Below, piece by piece: positions 51,931 through 61,204 of a DNA stretch of 64,000 nt (the first letter of the stretch is position 1; each line of letters opens with the position of its first letter). The stretch comes from Croceicoccus estronivorus (GTDB taxonomy: Bacteria; Pseudomonadota; Alphaproteobacteria; Sphingomonadales; Sphingomonadaceae). The stretch spans positions 1 to 64,000 of the forward strand of contig NZ_JRQQ01000006.1 of NCBI RefSeq assembly GCF_001625325.1, given 5' to 3'. A program made the translations under genes and the position numbers. The notes beneath the pieces are model-generated. The model did not search any database, was not told the DNA's origin, and saw nothing but the letters and a program-made list of their open reading frames with translations.

Positions 51931-52614
51931 ATGACTTCGCAAAGTGACAGGAAAACGATCGCCGTACTGGGCGGTACCGGGAAGGAAGGCGGCGGGCTGG
52001 CCTTCCGCTGGGCGGCCAAGGGGCGCCCCGTCATTATCGGCAGCAGGGACGTCACCAAGGCACAGGAAGCCGCAGACGCACTGAATGCACAACTCGATAG
52101 CGGGAATCTTCGCGGGGCAACCAATCGCGAGGCGGCGATGGCAGCCGACATCGTCTGCCTCGCCGTGCCCTATGCGGCACAACAACCGACCGTTGGCGAT
52201 GTCGCAGATGCGCTGAAAGGCAAGATTCTGATCGACGTGACCGTACCGCTCGTGCCGCCAAAAGTGAGCCGCGTGCAGTTACCGGAAGGTGGCTCCGCAG
52301 TCGAAGCCGTACAAAAAATTCTCGGCGACGAGGTCCGGGTGGTGTCCGCGTTCCAGAACATATCGGCCCATCACCTGATGCACCTCGACGAAGACGTCGA
52401 TTGCGAGGTTCTGGTCTGCGCAGACGATCCTGCCGCCGCGGATGAGGTCGTGGCACTGGCGGAGGAAATCGGCCTGACCGCGTGGAATGCCGGGCCACTC
52501 TGCAATTCCGTTGTCGCAGAAGGCCTGACCAGCGTGCTGATCGCGCTCAACCGGCGATACAAGGTCCCCGGCAGCGGCATCCGCATTACCGGCGTCCAGC
52601 AGAAGGAGGCATAG
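51931..52614 (+). CDS. npdG: F420-dependent NADP reductase
   Basis: A 227-residue Rossmann protein of the F420:NADP+ oxidoreductase family. IAVLGGTGKEGGGLAFRWA is the NADP loop with SRD after strand 2; AFQNISAHHLMHLDEDVDCE and NAGPLCNSVVAEGLTSVLI are the F420-site and C-terminal family segments. It shuttles hydride between NADPH and F420 (here probably NADPH to F420, to supply F420H2 for catabolic reductases). It begins 20 bases after FO synthase and ends two bases before the thiolase gene. Confidence 0.93.
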   Translation: MTSQSDRKTIAVLGGTGKEGGGLAFRWAAKGRPVIIGSRDVTKAQEAADALNAQLDSGNLRGATNREAAMAADIVCLAVPYAAQQPTVGDVADALKGKILIDVTVPLVPPKVSRVQLPEGGSAVEAVQKILGDEVRVVSAFQNISAHHLMHLDEDVDCEVLVCADDPAAADEVVALAEEIGLTAWNAGPLCNSVVAEGLTSVLIALNRRYKVPGSGIRITGVQQKEA

Positions 52615-52616
52615 TC

Positions 52617-53789
52617 ATGAGTGAAGCCTATATCGTTGCCGCCAATCGCACTGCCGGAGGCAAACGGGACGGACGCCTGGCCGGAGTCCATCCTGTCGAT
52701 CTTGCCGCCCACGTGCTGAAAGACGTGATCGTCCGGACTGGTGCCGATCCGGAATCAATCGACGATGTCATCATGGGCTGTGCATGCCCTGGCGGACAGC
52801 AGGGGGCGAACATCGCCCGTTACGCTGCTCTCGTCGCAGGTCTTCCCGACACCGTCCCTGGCACGACAGTCGATCGGCAATGCGGATCTTCCCAGCAAGC
52901 GCTTCATTTCGCTGCCGCCACTGTCATGAGCGGCATTCAGGACATCGTGATTGCCGCAGGCATCGAAAGCATGACCCGCGTTCCGATGGGCCTTCCCTGG
53001 ACGCTGGCCGCCAAGCATGGCTTCGGCACCTGGCGCAGTCCGGGCTTCGATGCACGCTACGGCGATGGGGTCATCACCCAGTTTGCCGGTGCCGAGATGA
53101 TGGCCCGGAAATATGGCTTCTCGCGGCGGGAACTGGACGAGTACGCGCTGCTCAGCCACCAACGCGCCGCCGCTGCGACGCAGACAGGCGCATTCGAAGC
53201 CGAAATCGTACCGATCACGGTTACGACACCGGACGGCGAGGAAGTCGTTCACAAGCATGACGAAGGCATTCGCCCCGACGCCAGCCTGGAAAAGATGGGC
53301 ACGATGAAGACGCTGTCGGAAGGCGGAGTCATTACCGCAGCCAATGCCAGCCAGATCTGCGATGGTGCGGCCGCTCTGATGGTCGTCAACGAAGCTGGTC
53401 TCAAGCGCTTGAACGTCAAGCCGATGGCCCGCATCCGCCACATGTCGGTGCTGGGAGGCGATCCGGTCATCATGCTCGAGGCCCCCCTGCCCGCGACACA
53501 GAGAGCGCTCGACAAGTCGGGTATCTCAATCGGTGAAATCGATCTTTACGAAGTCAACGAAGCCTTCGCGCCAGTGCCGCTCGCCTGGGCAAAAGTGGTG
53601 GGGGCCGATCCCGAGCGCATGAACGTCAATGGCGGCGGTATTGCGCTGGGCCATCCGCTCGGCGCGTCGGGCGCAAAACTGATGACCACTCTGATCCATG
53701 CGCTGCGTGCCCGTGGCATGCGCTATGGCCTGCAAACCATGTGCGAGGCCGGCGGCATGGCCAACGTCACCATTGTCGAACGGCTCTGA
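52617..53789 (+). CDS. Acetyl-CoA C-acyltransferase, FadA5-like thiolase
   Basis: A 390-residue thiolase. Nucleophile in VDRQCGSSQQALHFA, NEAFAPVPLAW, NVNGGGIALGHPLGASGAK, and final catalytic Cys in QTMCEAGGMANVTIVERL. The last motif (CEAGG in place of CIGGG) and the CGSSQQ nucleophile loop are typical of actinobacterial FadA5-like thiolases, known for steroid side-chain cleavage. Catalytic residues are intact. It is the third gene of the F420-containing operon. The start is the ATG after GGAGGCATAGTC. Confidence 0.92.
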   Translation: MSEAYIVAANRTAGGKRDGRLAGVHPVDLAAHVLKDVIVRTGADPESIDDVIMGCACPGGQQGANIARYAALVAGLPDTVPGTTVDRQCGSSQQALHFAAATVMSGIQDIVIAAGIESMTRVPMGLPWTLAAKHGFGTWRSPGFDARYGDGVITQFAGAEMMARKYGFSRRELDEYALLSHQRAAAATQTGAFEAEIVPITVTTPDGEEVVHKHDEGIRPDASLEKMGTMKTLSEGGVITAANASQICDGAAALMVVNEAGLKRLNVKPMARIRHMSVLGGDPVIMLEAPLPATQRALDKSGISIGEIDLYEVNEAFAPVPLAWAKVVGADPERMNVNGGGIALGHPLGASGAKLMTTLIHALRARGMRYGLQTMCEAGGMANVTIVERL

Positions 53790-53793
53790 CGCC

Positions 53794-54645
53794 ATGCGTG
53801 AGACTCTGCGTTTGCGCTCCCTGCTGTTCGTACCGGGTGACCGGCCCGATCGAATGGAGAAAGCGCTGAAACTCGGTGCCGATGCGCTGATCCTCGATCT
53901 CGAAGATGCCGTTGCCCCGGCGGCCAAGGACGAAGCGAGAGCAGCCGTCGCGGCGCAACTGGCGCAAGCGCGCGATCATGGCGCTACGTTGATCGTGCGC
54001 GTCAACCCGGTGGATAGTTCATTCATTGCAGATGATCTTGCCGCGATCCTTCCTGCCTCCCCCGACGCGATCATGCTGCCGAAAGCGGAAGGCAAAGACT
54101 CGATCGAAACATTGCAGGATCTGGCTGGCCAATCGCTGCCCCCGCTCCTGCCGCTGACTTGCGAGACTCCTGGCAGCGTGTTCGAGCTGGGCTCGTTCCG
54201 TGATCATGCCACTACCCTGTGCGGCCTGACCTGGGGTGCAGAAGATCTGGCGTCCGGCATCGGTGCGGAATCCAACCGCGACAGCGCCGGTGCGCTGACG
54301 CCACCTTTCGCACATGCCCGCACGATGACGCTGTTCGCAGCGAAAGCCTGTGGCGTCCCGGCAATCGAAACCGTTCATCCCGATATTCGCGATGAAGCCG
54401 GGCTGGTGCGCCGCGCCGCGCGCGCGGCACAAGACGGATTCACCGGCATGATGGCCATTCATCCATCACAAGTGCCCATCATCAATCGGGCATTTACACC
54501 AGATGCCAACGCAATCGCTCGCGCGCAGGCAATCGTCGATGCATTCGCCAACGATCCGGGCATGGGCGTGCTGACAATCAACGGCAAGATGGTTGATGCC
54601 GCTCACCTCAAACAGGCCCAGGCGCTGCTGTTGCGAAGAGACTGA
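53794..54645 (+). CDS. CitE/HpcH-family acyl-CoA lyase (citramalyl-CoA lyase candidate)
   Basis: A 283-residue HpcH/HpaI TIM-barrel lyase of the CitE branch. Landmarks: LFVPGDRPDRMEKALKLGAD, LILDLEDAV with metal/substrate acidic residues, IVRVNPVDS, MLPKAEG, LTWGAEDLAS and AIHPSQVPIIN. Such proteins cleave citryl-, malyl-, methylmalyl- or citramalyl-CoA. With Mcd, Mct and Meh in the window, (S)-citramalyl-CoA to pyruvate and acetyl-CoA is the attractive role, but the exact substrate is inferred. Five-gene operon with four-base spacing to the thiolase. Confidence 0.87.
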   Translation: MRETLRLRSLLFVPGDRPDRMEKALKLGADALILDLEDAVAPAAKDEARAAVAAQLAQARDHGATLIVRVNPVDSSFIADDLAAILPASPDAIMLPKAEGKDSIETLQDLAGQSLPPLLPLTCETPGSVFELGSFRDHATTLCGLTWGAEDLASGIGAESNRDSAGALTPPFAHARTMTLFAAKACGVPAIETVHPDIRDEAGLVRRAARAAQDGFTGMMAIHPSQVPIINRAFTPDANAIARAQAIVDAFANDPGMGVLTINGKMVDAAHLKQAQALLLRRD

Positions 54646-54661
54646 CGAAAGGCGGGAGTAA

Positions 54662-57001
54662 ATGGCAGGGAGTTTTCGTAGGATGAGCCGCTTGGCCCTG
54701 TTGATCACAGGAAGCCTGTCCACCATCGCCGGGCCCGGCATCACGGTCGCCCAGCCGGACGGCTACACCGCCAAGCGCGAGATCATCAACGGCCATGATC
54801 CCGCCAGTTCGCCCCCGCCTTCATTTCCTGAACCGACGCACGCACCCGCAGGAGCCCCCAATGTCCTGGTCATCATGACGGATGATGTGGGCTTCGCATC
54901 TTCGAGCACTTTCGGCGGTCCGATCCCCACACCGACGTTCGACGCATTGGCTAGTCAGGGGCTGCGCTACAACCGGTTCCATACAACTGCAATTTGCTCG
55001 CCCACCCGCGCAGCGCTGCTGACAGGACGCAATCCGCAGGCTGTCGGCATGGGGTATACCGCCAATTGGCCGACCGGTTACGAAGGGTATAACAGCATCA
55101 TACCCAAGAGTGCGGCGACCCTGCCGCAAATCCTTGCCACCCATGGATATGCGACGGCCATGATCGGCAAGGGGCATATCACACCGGAATGGGAAATGGG
55201 GCCCAACGGGCCATTCGATCGCTGGCCCACCGGTCTCGGCTTTCATTATTTCTATGGGTTTCTGGGCGCGGACACGAGCGCATTCGAGCCAGCGCTGATC
55301 GAAAACACGCGCCCCATCGCACTGCCTGCCGATCCGGCATATCATCTGGATCGCGATCTTGCCGATCATGCCATCGCCTGGATTTCCGAGGAACGGGCCA
55401 GCGAACCCGAGAAACCTTTCTTCATGTACTATGCGCCGGGCACTGCCCATGCGCCCAATCATGCGCCCAAAGAGTGGCTGGACCGCTTTCGCGGGAAGTT
55501 CGACGCAGGCTGGGATGTCATGCGGGAGGAAACGGTCCGACGACAGCTCGCCATGGGGATCATCCCTTCAGGCACCCGTGATGCCCCAAGACCGGAGAAC
55601 CTGCCGCTATGGAGCAGCTTGTCTCCTGAAAAACGCAGGCTCTATGCACGGTTCATGGAGGCATATGCCGCGTCGCTCGCCTACGCTGATTACCAGATCG
55701 GTAGAGTGCTCGACGAACTAAGCCAGAGCGGCCAACTGGAAAACACTGTCGTCATCTACATTCAGGGCGACAATGGGGCCAGCGCGGAAGGCCGTTTCGA
55801 CGGCAAGCTGTTCGAACAATCCGCACTTTACGGGCTTGCGGAAGACCCCGACTACGTGGCCGAGCACGCTGACGAAATCGGGACGCGGCTTGCCTACAAC
55901 CTGAACCCGGGCGGTTGGGGCTGGGCGATGAATGCACCATTCCCCTGGGCCAAGCGCTACGGTTCCCACCTTGGCGGCATCCGGAATGGAATGGTGCTGT
56001 CATGGCCGGGGCATGTCCCTGATCCGGGCGGGATGCGTAGCCAGTTTCTCCATGTCAGCGACATCATGCCCACTGTGCTCGATATCGCGGGCATCAAGGC
56101 ACCGGATACATTTGCAGGGGTGCCCCAACAGCCCGTCACCGGCATAAGTGCCGCCGCAACCATCGCCCATTCGGACTTGCCCTCACCGCGTACCGGGCAG
56201 ATCTTCGCAATGAGTGAGAATCTGGGCATCTACCACGATGGCTGGTTTGCGGCGACGACGCCCATTGCCTCGCCATGGGAACGCAGCGCCCCCAAGCCAA
56301 CCCCAGTCGATGACCGGAAGTGGGAACTCTATGATCTCGACAGGGATTTTTCCCAGTCGAAGGATCTGGCCGCCCTTCATCCGAAAAGGCTCGCGGCCCT
56401 GAAACGGCTTTTCTGGCAGGAAGCGCAGGCTGAAAACATACTGCCCATACATGCCAGCGCCGGCGGACAGGGGGGGATGCCCTCCCCCAACAAGACACGC
56501 GCGATCTTGAGCTACGATCGCGGACAGACGCAACTGGCCGAAGCCGTCGCACCCGATGTGATCGGTCATTCGTTCGACATTGAGGCGGACGTAGCACTGG
56601 CCGAAGCGGAAAACGGCGTGCTGGTAGCCCAGGGCGGACGCTTTGGCGGTTATGCACTGTTTCTCGACAACGGGCGGCCCGTGTTCACGTATAATCTGAC
56701 ACCCGCGCAGGTAACCCGCGTGGCCGCACCCATGCCCATAGCTGCCGGTCGCCACAAGATCGGCCTGCGTCTCGAACTGGATCACGAAAAGCCCGGAAGT
56801 GCGGCGACAGCCATTCTGGAAGCAGATGGGGTCGAACTGGCACGCGGACGGGTTCCGCGAACCTTCCCGCTAGTGATTTCGCACAGCGAAAACTTCGATG
56901 TCGGGCAGGATCTCGTCAGTCCGGTCGATCCGTCATACGAGAGCGCCGACAGCCGCTTCGGCGGAACCTTGTTTCGCCTGACCTTCACTATCAAGCGCTA
57001 A
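54662..57001 (+). CDS. Exported sulfatase
   Basis: A 779-residue type I sulfatase. N-terminal signal LALLITGSLSTIAGPGITVA. Metal Asp pair in MTDDVGF (74-75). The formylglycine motif is CSPTRAALLTGR with Cys112, and GDNGASAEG supplies further metal ligands. A C-terminal beta-sandwich-like extension of about 170 residues follows the catalytic domain, as in long arylsulfatases. It would remove sulfate from an ester outside the cytoplasm. A formylglycine-generating enzyme is needed and not seen here. Last gene of the FO synthase operon; its substrate may be a sulfated form of the pathway substrate. Confidence 0.92.
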   Translation: MAGSFRRMSRLALLITGSLSTIAGPGITVAQPDGYTAKREIINGHDPASSPPPSFPEPTHAPAGAPNVLVIMTDDVGFASSSTFGGPIPTPTFDALASQGLRYNRFHTTAICSPTRAALLTGRNPQAVGMGYTANWPTGYEGYNSIIPKSAATLPQILATHGYATAMIGKGHITPEWEMGPNGPFDRWPTGLGFHYFYGFLGADTSAFEPALIENTRPIALPADPAYHLDRDLADHAIAWISEERASEPEKPFFMYYAPGTAHAPNHAPKEWLDRFRGKFDAGWDVMREETVRRQLAMGIIPSGTRDAPRPENLPLWSSLSPEKRRLYARFMEAYAASLAYADYQIGRVLDELSQSGQLENTVVIYIQGDNGASAEGRFDGKLFEQSALYGLAEDPDYVAEHADEIGTRLAYNLNPGGWGWAMNAPFPWAKRYGSHLGGIRNGMVLSWPGHVPDPGGMRSQFLHVSDIMPTVLDIAGIKAPDTFAGVPQQPVTGISAAATIAHSDLPSPRTGQIFAMSENLGIYHDGWFAATTPIASPWERSAPKPTPVDDRKWELYDLDRDFSQSKDLAALHPKRLAALKRLFWQEAQAENILPIHASAGGQGGMPSPNKTRAILSYDRGQTQLAEAVAPDVIGHSFDIEADVALAEAENGVLVAQGGRFGGYALFLDNGRPVFTYNLTPAQVTRVAAPMPIAAGRHKIGLRLELDHEKPGSAATAILEADGVELARGRVPRTFPLVISHSENFDVGQDLVSPVDPSYESADSRFGGTLFRLTFTIKR

Positions 57002-57109
57002 GCAGAAGCCAGTTCCGTACGCGCCATGCCATGCGCGCGCGCCACGGAGAAACGCGTCCGCCAAGCCAGCGGATCGTGCAGCATCCGTATGTTCCCACTC
57101 AAAGAAAAA

Positions 57110-57137
57110 GGGCGGATTTCCATTTGGAAATCCGCCC
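57110..57137 (-). terminator. Rho-independent terminator of the TonB receptor gene
   Basis: Perfect 13-bp stem (arm GGGCGGATTTCCA) with a two-base TT loop. On the minus strand it is followed by CTTTTTCTTT, a U-rich tract. It lies 47 bases past the receptor stop codon. The rest of the 182-base gap up to the sulfatase gene shows nothing notable. Confidence 0.85.
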
Positions 57138-57183
57138 CGAGGGGGCAGGCGCGTCACACTCGCCCGCCCTGCTCCACGCGCAC

Positions 57184-60108
57184 TTAGAATTCGAAGCGAA
57201 CGCCCGCCGTGAACGAACGGCCAATCACATCGTAAACCGAGATATTGGTCGGCAGGTTCACGCCCGGCACCGTGCCCGGCACCAACGGTGCGTCCTTGTC
57301 GAACAGGTTGTTGATGGTGCCGAAGAGCTCGACCGTGCCGCTCTTGACCGGCAAGGTGTAGCGCAACGACAAGTCGGTGTACCAGACAGCCGGAACCTTC
57401 GCGTCGACGAAGTTTTCGGTCTGACCCGGACGGCCACGCCGCATGCTGTGAATGTACTGTTCCGACACTGTAATGCCGAACGGTCCATTGCTGTAATCGA
57501 CCATCAACGAACCACGCCAGCGTGGATAGCCGACCGGGTTCGAACCGACGAAGCTGACACCTTCGAAGTGCAGCACAGGCTGATCCGCCGTGAGCTGGGT
57601 GGTGAACTTGTCGAGATAGTTCATGTACAGGCGGAAAGTGAGAGCGCCGGTATCGCCAACCATCGTGCGATAGGTCGCGTCGATGTCGATACCCGCCGTC
57701 TTCAGCGAAGAAATGTTCGCTTCCGCGATGCGGACGAGAGTCGGGAACTCGGTGGGCGACGGACGGCTGATGAGCGAGCAGGTCGGCGCGCTCGGTCCGA
57801 AGGTATAGCAGTTGTCGACGATCTGCTGCGCACTCAGCGAGTCAATCGCCTTGTCCAGCTTGATCGAATAATAGTCCACCGCAAGGCTGAAGCCCCGGAA
57901 GAAGCTGGGAGTGACAACTGCACCCAGTGAGAAGGTCTTCGCAACTTCCGGATCCAGGTTACGGTTACCACCGCTGACCGTCGGAATATTGAAATTGATC
58001 TTGGTCACCGGGTCCAGCACGATGCCGATGCCGCTCGTGTCTCCGCGATAGAGTTCGTAGAGGTTGGGCGCACGGATGTCGCGTGAATAGAGGCCACGGA
58101 AAAGAAGATCATCGATCGGCTTCCAGGTCGCACCTACCTTCCAGGTAGTGACGCCGCCGGAGGACGAATAATCGGTATAACGGACGGCACCATTGACGCT
58201 CAGTTCCTGGAAACCAGGCGTATCGGCAAGGATCGGAACGGCGACTTCACCGAACACTTCCTTGACGGTTTCACTGCCGTCGGCAACGCCGACATTCATC
58301 AGCCAGTAGTACAGAACACTGCTGGGAACACCACGCAGGCCGGCGAAATATGCGTCCCGCTCTTCAGTCGTATCCAGCGTGGCCGGATCGGCGTTGCTGG
58401 TGAGCAGGAGGCTTTGCTTGCGCCATTCCGCGCCGACTACGACATCGACCGGACCTGCGGGCAGGCTGAACGGACTGCCGCTGATCGTACCGACAATCGA
58501 GTCATGCTTCAGCTTTGCGCGATACCGCGATGTTCCCGTGACATAGTCATAAGCTTCCGGTGAACTGATCGCCGGTGCCCCGGCAAGGACGTTAAGCGGC
58601 AGACAGCCCGAAAAGGCGGACGCGTAAACGGGATCCAGCAGCACGCGGCAAGTTGGATCACCACTGTCGGGATCAGTTACGACATCAACTGCGGCATAAA
58701 GCTTGCGCTGGTCATAAAGACCGGACTGCGCGACCTTATGCGTCGATTCACCGTGGGTGTAGCTCAGGCTGGCTTTGAAATCGCCAAACGTCGCATCGAA
58801 CCCGACCGTCCCCATCCAGAAATCGGTCCGCTCTTTTGCTCGCGGCGCGGGATTGCCCGGAGAATACTGGCCGAAGCTGACATAGTCATCCGCGGTAGTC
58901 AAAAGCGAGTCAATGCTGGCGGGAAGGTAGGGATTGCCCTTGTACAGGTTGACCGGCGTCACGAGGGAATTGCCCAGAGCATCGTAGCTCAGATCCGTCC
59001 GGCTATAGATTCCCTGAACATAAGCATTCACATTGTCGGTCAGGTCATAGCTCAACCGGCCAAAGCCCTGCCATGTCTTGTAAGGTGCAACCGCAGCGGT
59101 ATCCGCAGGGATCGTATAACCGTCGCCACCAATGCCGAAGCCGGGCGTTCCGGTCGGAGTGCCGTTGTCAAACGGCCTGAACGTGCCATCGCCATTATAG
59201 GCGTAACCGGTGTAGGGAAAACCCGGGACACTGGAGCCCTTCAGAATGCCGATGTCGTTGTTACCTCCAATCCGAACATCCGACTGGGCGACGAACGGAT
59301 TGAGGCTGCCACCCGGGGAGCAAGCCGTCGGATCGCTGGTAGTGTTTACGCAGTTGGCATTGGAACCAACGTAAGTGTAGCTCTGACGCCCAATCTTGCG
59401 ATCGCTGCGCAGCATACCATCGTTGTTGGAGTATTCGACGCTGGCTAGGAAGTGACCGCGGTCGTCGGCGAAGGGCGTACCGTATGCCAGGCCAAAGCGC
59501 TGGTTTTCGTTATCGCCCCGCTGGGAAATACCGGCTTGCGCCTGCCCCTTGATCCCGGTGAATTCCTTGTCGAGTACGAAGTTCACTACACCGGCAACAG
59601 CATCGGAGCCCCATGCGGCGGATGCACCGCCAGTAACCACATCCACCCGGTTGACCAGCAGGTTCGGAATGACGTTCGTGTCAATCGTACCAATGTAAGT
59701 CGTCGGCGGAACGCGAAGACCATCGAACAGAACCAGGGTACGCAACGGCCCCTTTGGATTGGCTGTGGGAGTCCCCAGACCACGCAGGTTGAGGATGTTT
59801 CCGTGAATCGGAATTGACGAGAAGTTGTTGGCGGATTTGCCGGGGCTCAGCGAATTCTGGAACTGCGGGAGCTTGTTGAGAGCGTCGGGAATGCTGGATG
59901 GCGTAGTCTTCGCCAGATCTTCGGTCGAGGCCACAGTAACCGGCGTAGGCGCCGTATAGCCATCGCGCACGATGCGCGTACCCGTTACGATAATTTCCTT
60001 TTGGCTATCCGCCGCAGCATCGCCGTCGTTTGCATCCTGTGCAGCAGCCTGACCGGTATAGGTCAAGGCACTGCTCGCCAATAGAATTGCAACTGCCTTC
60101 AATCGCAT
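57184..60108 (-). CDS. TonB-dependent receptor
   Basis: A 974-residue outer-membrane receptor. A signal peptide at 1-24 (AVAILLASSALTYTGQAAAQ), a TonB-box-like EIIVTGTRI, a plug domain (LNKLPQFQNSL, GGASAAWGSDAVAGVVNFVLD), and a long beta-barrel ending in RFEF, a typical outer-membrane C-terminal Phe. This long receptor type, with the EIIVTG box, is abundant in sphingomonads and imports bulky carbon sources. Start: ATG after GGGAGGG; the open extension to 60222 overlaps the operators and is rejected. Two operator copies lie directly upstream. Confidence 0.94.
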   Translation of the reverse strand: MRLKAVAILLASSALTYTGQAAAQDANDGDAAADSQKEIIVTGTRIVRDGYTAPTPVTVASTEDLAKTTPSSIPDALNKLPQFQNSLSPGKSANNFSSIPIHGNILNLRGLGTPTANPKGPLRTLVLFDGLRVPPTTYIGTIDTNVIPNLLVNRVDVVTGGASAAWGSDAVAGVVNFVLDKEFTGIKGQAQAGISQRGDNENQRFGLAYGTPFADDRGHFLASVEYSNNDGMLRSDRKIGRQSYTYVGSNANCVNTTSDPTACSPGGSLNPFVAQSDVRIGGNNDIGILKGSSVPGFPYTGYAYNGDGTFRPFDNGTPTGTPGFGIGGDGYTIPADTAAVAPYKTWQGFGRLSYDLTDNVNAYVQGIYSRTDLSYDALGNSLVTPVNLYKGNPYLPASIDSLLTTADDYVSFGQYSPGNPAPRAKERTDFWMGTVGFDATFGDFKASLSYTHGESTHKVAQSGLYDQRKLYAAVDVVTDPDSGDPTCRVLLDPVYASAFSGCLPLNVLAGAPAISSPEAYDYVTGTSRYRAKLKHDSIVGTISGSPFSLPAGPVDVVVGAEWRKQSLLLTSNADPATLDTTEERDAYFAGLRGVPSSVLYYWLMNVGVADGSETVKEVFGEVAVPILADTPGFQELSVNGAVRYTDYSSSGGVTTWKVGATWKPIDDLLFRGLYSRDIRAPNLYELYRGDTSGIGIVLDPVTKINFNIPTVSGGNRNLDPEVAKTFSLGAVVTPSFFRGFSLAVDYYSIKLDKAIDSLSAQQIVDNCYTFGPSAPTCSLISRPSPTEFPTLVRIAEANISSLKTAGIDIDATYRTMVGDTGALTFRLYMNYLDKFTTQLTADQPVLHFEGVSFVGSNPVGYPRWRGSLMVDYSNGPFGITVSEQYIHSMRRGRPGQTENFVDAKVPAVWYTDLSLRYTLPVKSGTVELFGTINNLFDKDAPLVPGTVPGVNLPTNISVYDVIGRSFTAGVRFEF

Positions 60109-60171
60109 GACACCCTCCCTGTGCATCCACCCCATTGCGCGCACTAACGCACGCATTCGTAATAGATGGCA

Positions 60172-60195
60172 TATTCTAACCTCTAGTGCAACTTT
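60172..60195. promoter_or_regulatory. Regulon operator, copy 8
   Basis: TATTCTAA-N8-GCAACTTT, 64 bases upstream of the TonB receptor start. The right arm and central bases match copy 6 (CTAGT-GCAA), while the left arm is weak. It is paired with copy 9, 36 bases away centre to centre. Confidence 0.55.
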
Positions 60196-60207
60196 GGTAG
60201 TCCGACA

Positions 60208-60231
60208 AATTTTGCCAGTCAATGCAAATTT
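60208..60231. promoter_or_regulatory. Regulon operator, copy 9
   Basis: AATTTTGC-N8-GCAAATTT, one of the best copies, 100 bases upstream of the TonB receptor start. Tandem with copy 8; two sites at one promoter may allow cooperative binding. Confidence 0.7.
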
Positions 60232-60239
60232 GAGACGCT

Positions 60240-61160
60240 ACGGAAAATTTCATGCGACCTGCCCAGAAGGGTGATATATATAAATTTAATCAACTACTTA
60301 TTGTGAAATTTTGTATACTCACCTTGGTCGAGACTGGCTATGAAAGCCATCTCCACCCCCCGGGAATAACCCTTGTGTTGCACAGAAACATCGAATCGTG
60401 TGCTGATATCCAAGCGCAAGGGGGCCCCAAGCCTCTCACTCGGGGCGCATTTGCATTCTATCCTGACAAGGGGCCTCTGGCCGTGCCCGCCGCGTGAAAA
60501 CGGAATGCAGCTACCACACGATGTCGAGACCTTTACTGGTCACTTACAGATGCAAAGCATGCATACTCTGAGATCGATGCACGGCAAAAATATGGAAAAT
60601 TAATCAGGGCGGCTAAGCCGTTGAACAAACGGCCTGCAATGTTTCATGGGATCAACACGGCGATCTCGGCTGCCGTTATGGCAGTTGGGCCTCTGGCAAC
60701 CGACCACCGCCGCATACTTTTCGAACCAAGGGACCGGAGAGTAGTATTGGTCAATCGCAATGACGAGCTGAGCCCCGCGCCGCTCCACGTTACTTCGGAA
60801 GATCTGAATGCCAGGGTCATACCAGCTCTACTTCGATCAAGAGTGACAACGTCACTTTTGGGGCAGAGCAGCCACAACAAGCTTGCGCGACTTTCAATCC
60901 CGATTTCTCAGGCAGGTCCGGTTGAATGGGATCCTCTGGCAAGGCTTGGGTGAGAACACCGTTATGAAGCCAACACGATCACGGGAACGGTCTATTTCCA
61001 TTCCCATCCGGTCAATGGCAGCTTGCGATATCCGGAGACGTAGCCTTCCTGCTCGACAAACTACCGATGATTGCCACAGCCGCAGGCTCAGCAACGAGCG
61101 TACTATTCCGATCGGAATCCTATGTCCGTGAGCTGATCGTATTCCCGAACGAGAGAGGCC
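60240..61160. other. About 0.9 kb without a convincing gene
   Basis: The 1.1-kb gap between the two TonB receptor genes is more AT-rich near 60270-60320 than the surroundings. The longest open frame (60621-60953, plus, 110 codons) has no recognisable domain, no Shine-Dalgarno, and ordinary composition, so I do not call it a gene. Short protein-like stretches in different frames (for example GTVYFHSHPVNGS from about 60987) suggest decayed coding DNA, but I cannot identify a parent. Confidence 0.4.
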
Positions 61161-61169
61161 CGGAAGAAT

Positions 61170-61198
61170 GCCGGGCCGGATAGAAAATCCGGCCCGGC
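61170..61198 (-). terminator. GC-rich terminator hairpin of the second TonB receptor gene
   Basis: Twelve-bp perfect stem (arm GCCGGGCCGGAT) with loop AGAAA, six bases past the receptor stop codon. The minus-strand sequence after it (ATTCTTCC) is only modestly U-rich. Confidence 0.68.
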
Positions 61199-61204
61199 CA
61201 ACGA

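Noticed and set aside
60621-60953. A 110-codon open frame between the TonB receptors.
   Set aside because: No Shine-Dalgarno, no domain, and neighbouring frames look equally protein-like in patches; more likely decayed or non-coding.
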